From positions 124,001-188,000 of the forward strand of contig NZ_BIMK01000017.1 in NCBI RefSeq assembly GCF_004001045.1: a DNA stretch of 64,000 nucleotides, written 5' to 3'. This document shows positions 61,795-64,000 of this stretch, one piece after another. The stretch is from Paenibacillus chibensis. GTDB lineage: Bacteria; Bacillota; Bacilli; Paenibacillales; Paenibacillaceae. Numbering within the stretch: position 1 is the stretch's first letter; each line of letters opens with the position of its first letter. Below the pieces are notes generated by a model. That model made no database searches. It saw only the letters and a program-made list of their open reading frames with translations, and was not told where the DNA came from. A program made the translations under genes and the position numbers.

Positions 61795-64000
<2,206 letters not shown>

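Overview
The window reads as chromosomal DNA of a Bacillales bacterium, most likely a Paenibacillus. The basis is base composition above 50 percent GC by eye, strong AGGAGG-type ribosome binding sites with frequent GTG and TTG starts, a T-box leader, split glycine dehydrogenase genes gcvPA/gcvPB, the gene order ureABCEFGD, two ECF sigma/anti-sigma pairs with large DUF4179-like anti-sigma proteins, and a DUF1641-ndh pair. The species call is inference. I see no rRNA, tRNA, CRISPR array, transposase or prophage; this looks like core or ordinary accessory chromosome.

Layout. 1-2.1 kb: class I ribonucleotide reductase small subunit and an FMN reductase. 2.4-10.4 kb: a urease module, with a NiCoT nickel permease behind a PadR regulator, the seven-gene ureABCEFGD operon, and a divergent urea channel. 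10.4-12 kb: a T-box-controlled, divergent seryl-tRNA synthetase. 12-19 kb: small membrane proteins, NAD(P)HX repair enzyme, NmrA-like reductase, DUF421 and MgtC-type proteins. 19-22.4 kb: sulfate ABC transporter (sbp-cysT-cysW-yezD, no cysA) behind a structured leader with an intrinsic terminator. 22.5-26.6 kb: ArsR-type regulator, lactonase, small membrane proteins, LOG protein. 26.6-37.1 kb: two sigma/anti-sigma pairs, an Rrf2 regulator, an rlmA-type 23S rRNA methyltransferase behind a short leader peptide, and a glycerol/dihydroxyacetone module (gldA, dhaKL, divergent PocR-AraC regulator). 37.4-41.6 kb: MBL-TetR operon with twin operators, ccdC, and DUF1641-ndh behind a putative Rex-controlled promoter. 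41.7-52.6 kb: FUSC exporter, ferredoxin-V4R pair with an Fnr-type box, lactate dehydrogenase, and single-function enzymes. 52.7-55.9 kb: a tight five-gene operon around a glutathionylspermidine-synthase-like ATP-grasp ligase. 56.2-64 kb: beta-propeller protein, lipoprotein, gcvPA/gcvPB, an SDR and the end of a beta-galactosidase.

How genes work together. The urea channel imports urea, the NiCoT permease brings in nickel, UreDEFG load it, and UreABC hydrolyses urea. GldA and DhaKL convert glycerol through dihydroxyacetone to the phosphate, probably under the PocR regulator. Sbp-CysTW imports sulfate but must borrow an ATPase.

Most worth a second look: (1) the 52.7-55.9 kb operon, where an ATP-grasp amide ligase sits next to a Gly/Ser-rich exported protein ending in Gly-Gly, plus DUF350 and DUF4247 membrane partners; (2) the eight-codon leader peptide MIHFIRLR upstream of rlmA, which carries the Arg-Leu-Arg macrolide stalling motif and is followed by an attenuator-like terminator; (3) the unidentified structured leader of sbp; (4) the DUF1641-ndh leader, with a Rex-like site on the -10 box and mutually exclusive hairpins. 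All assignments come from reading sequence and from memory of protein families; no database search was run.
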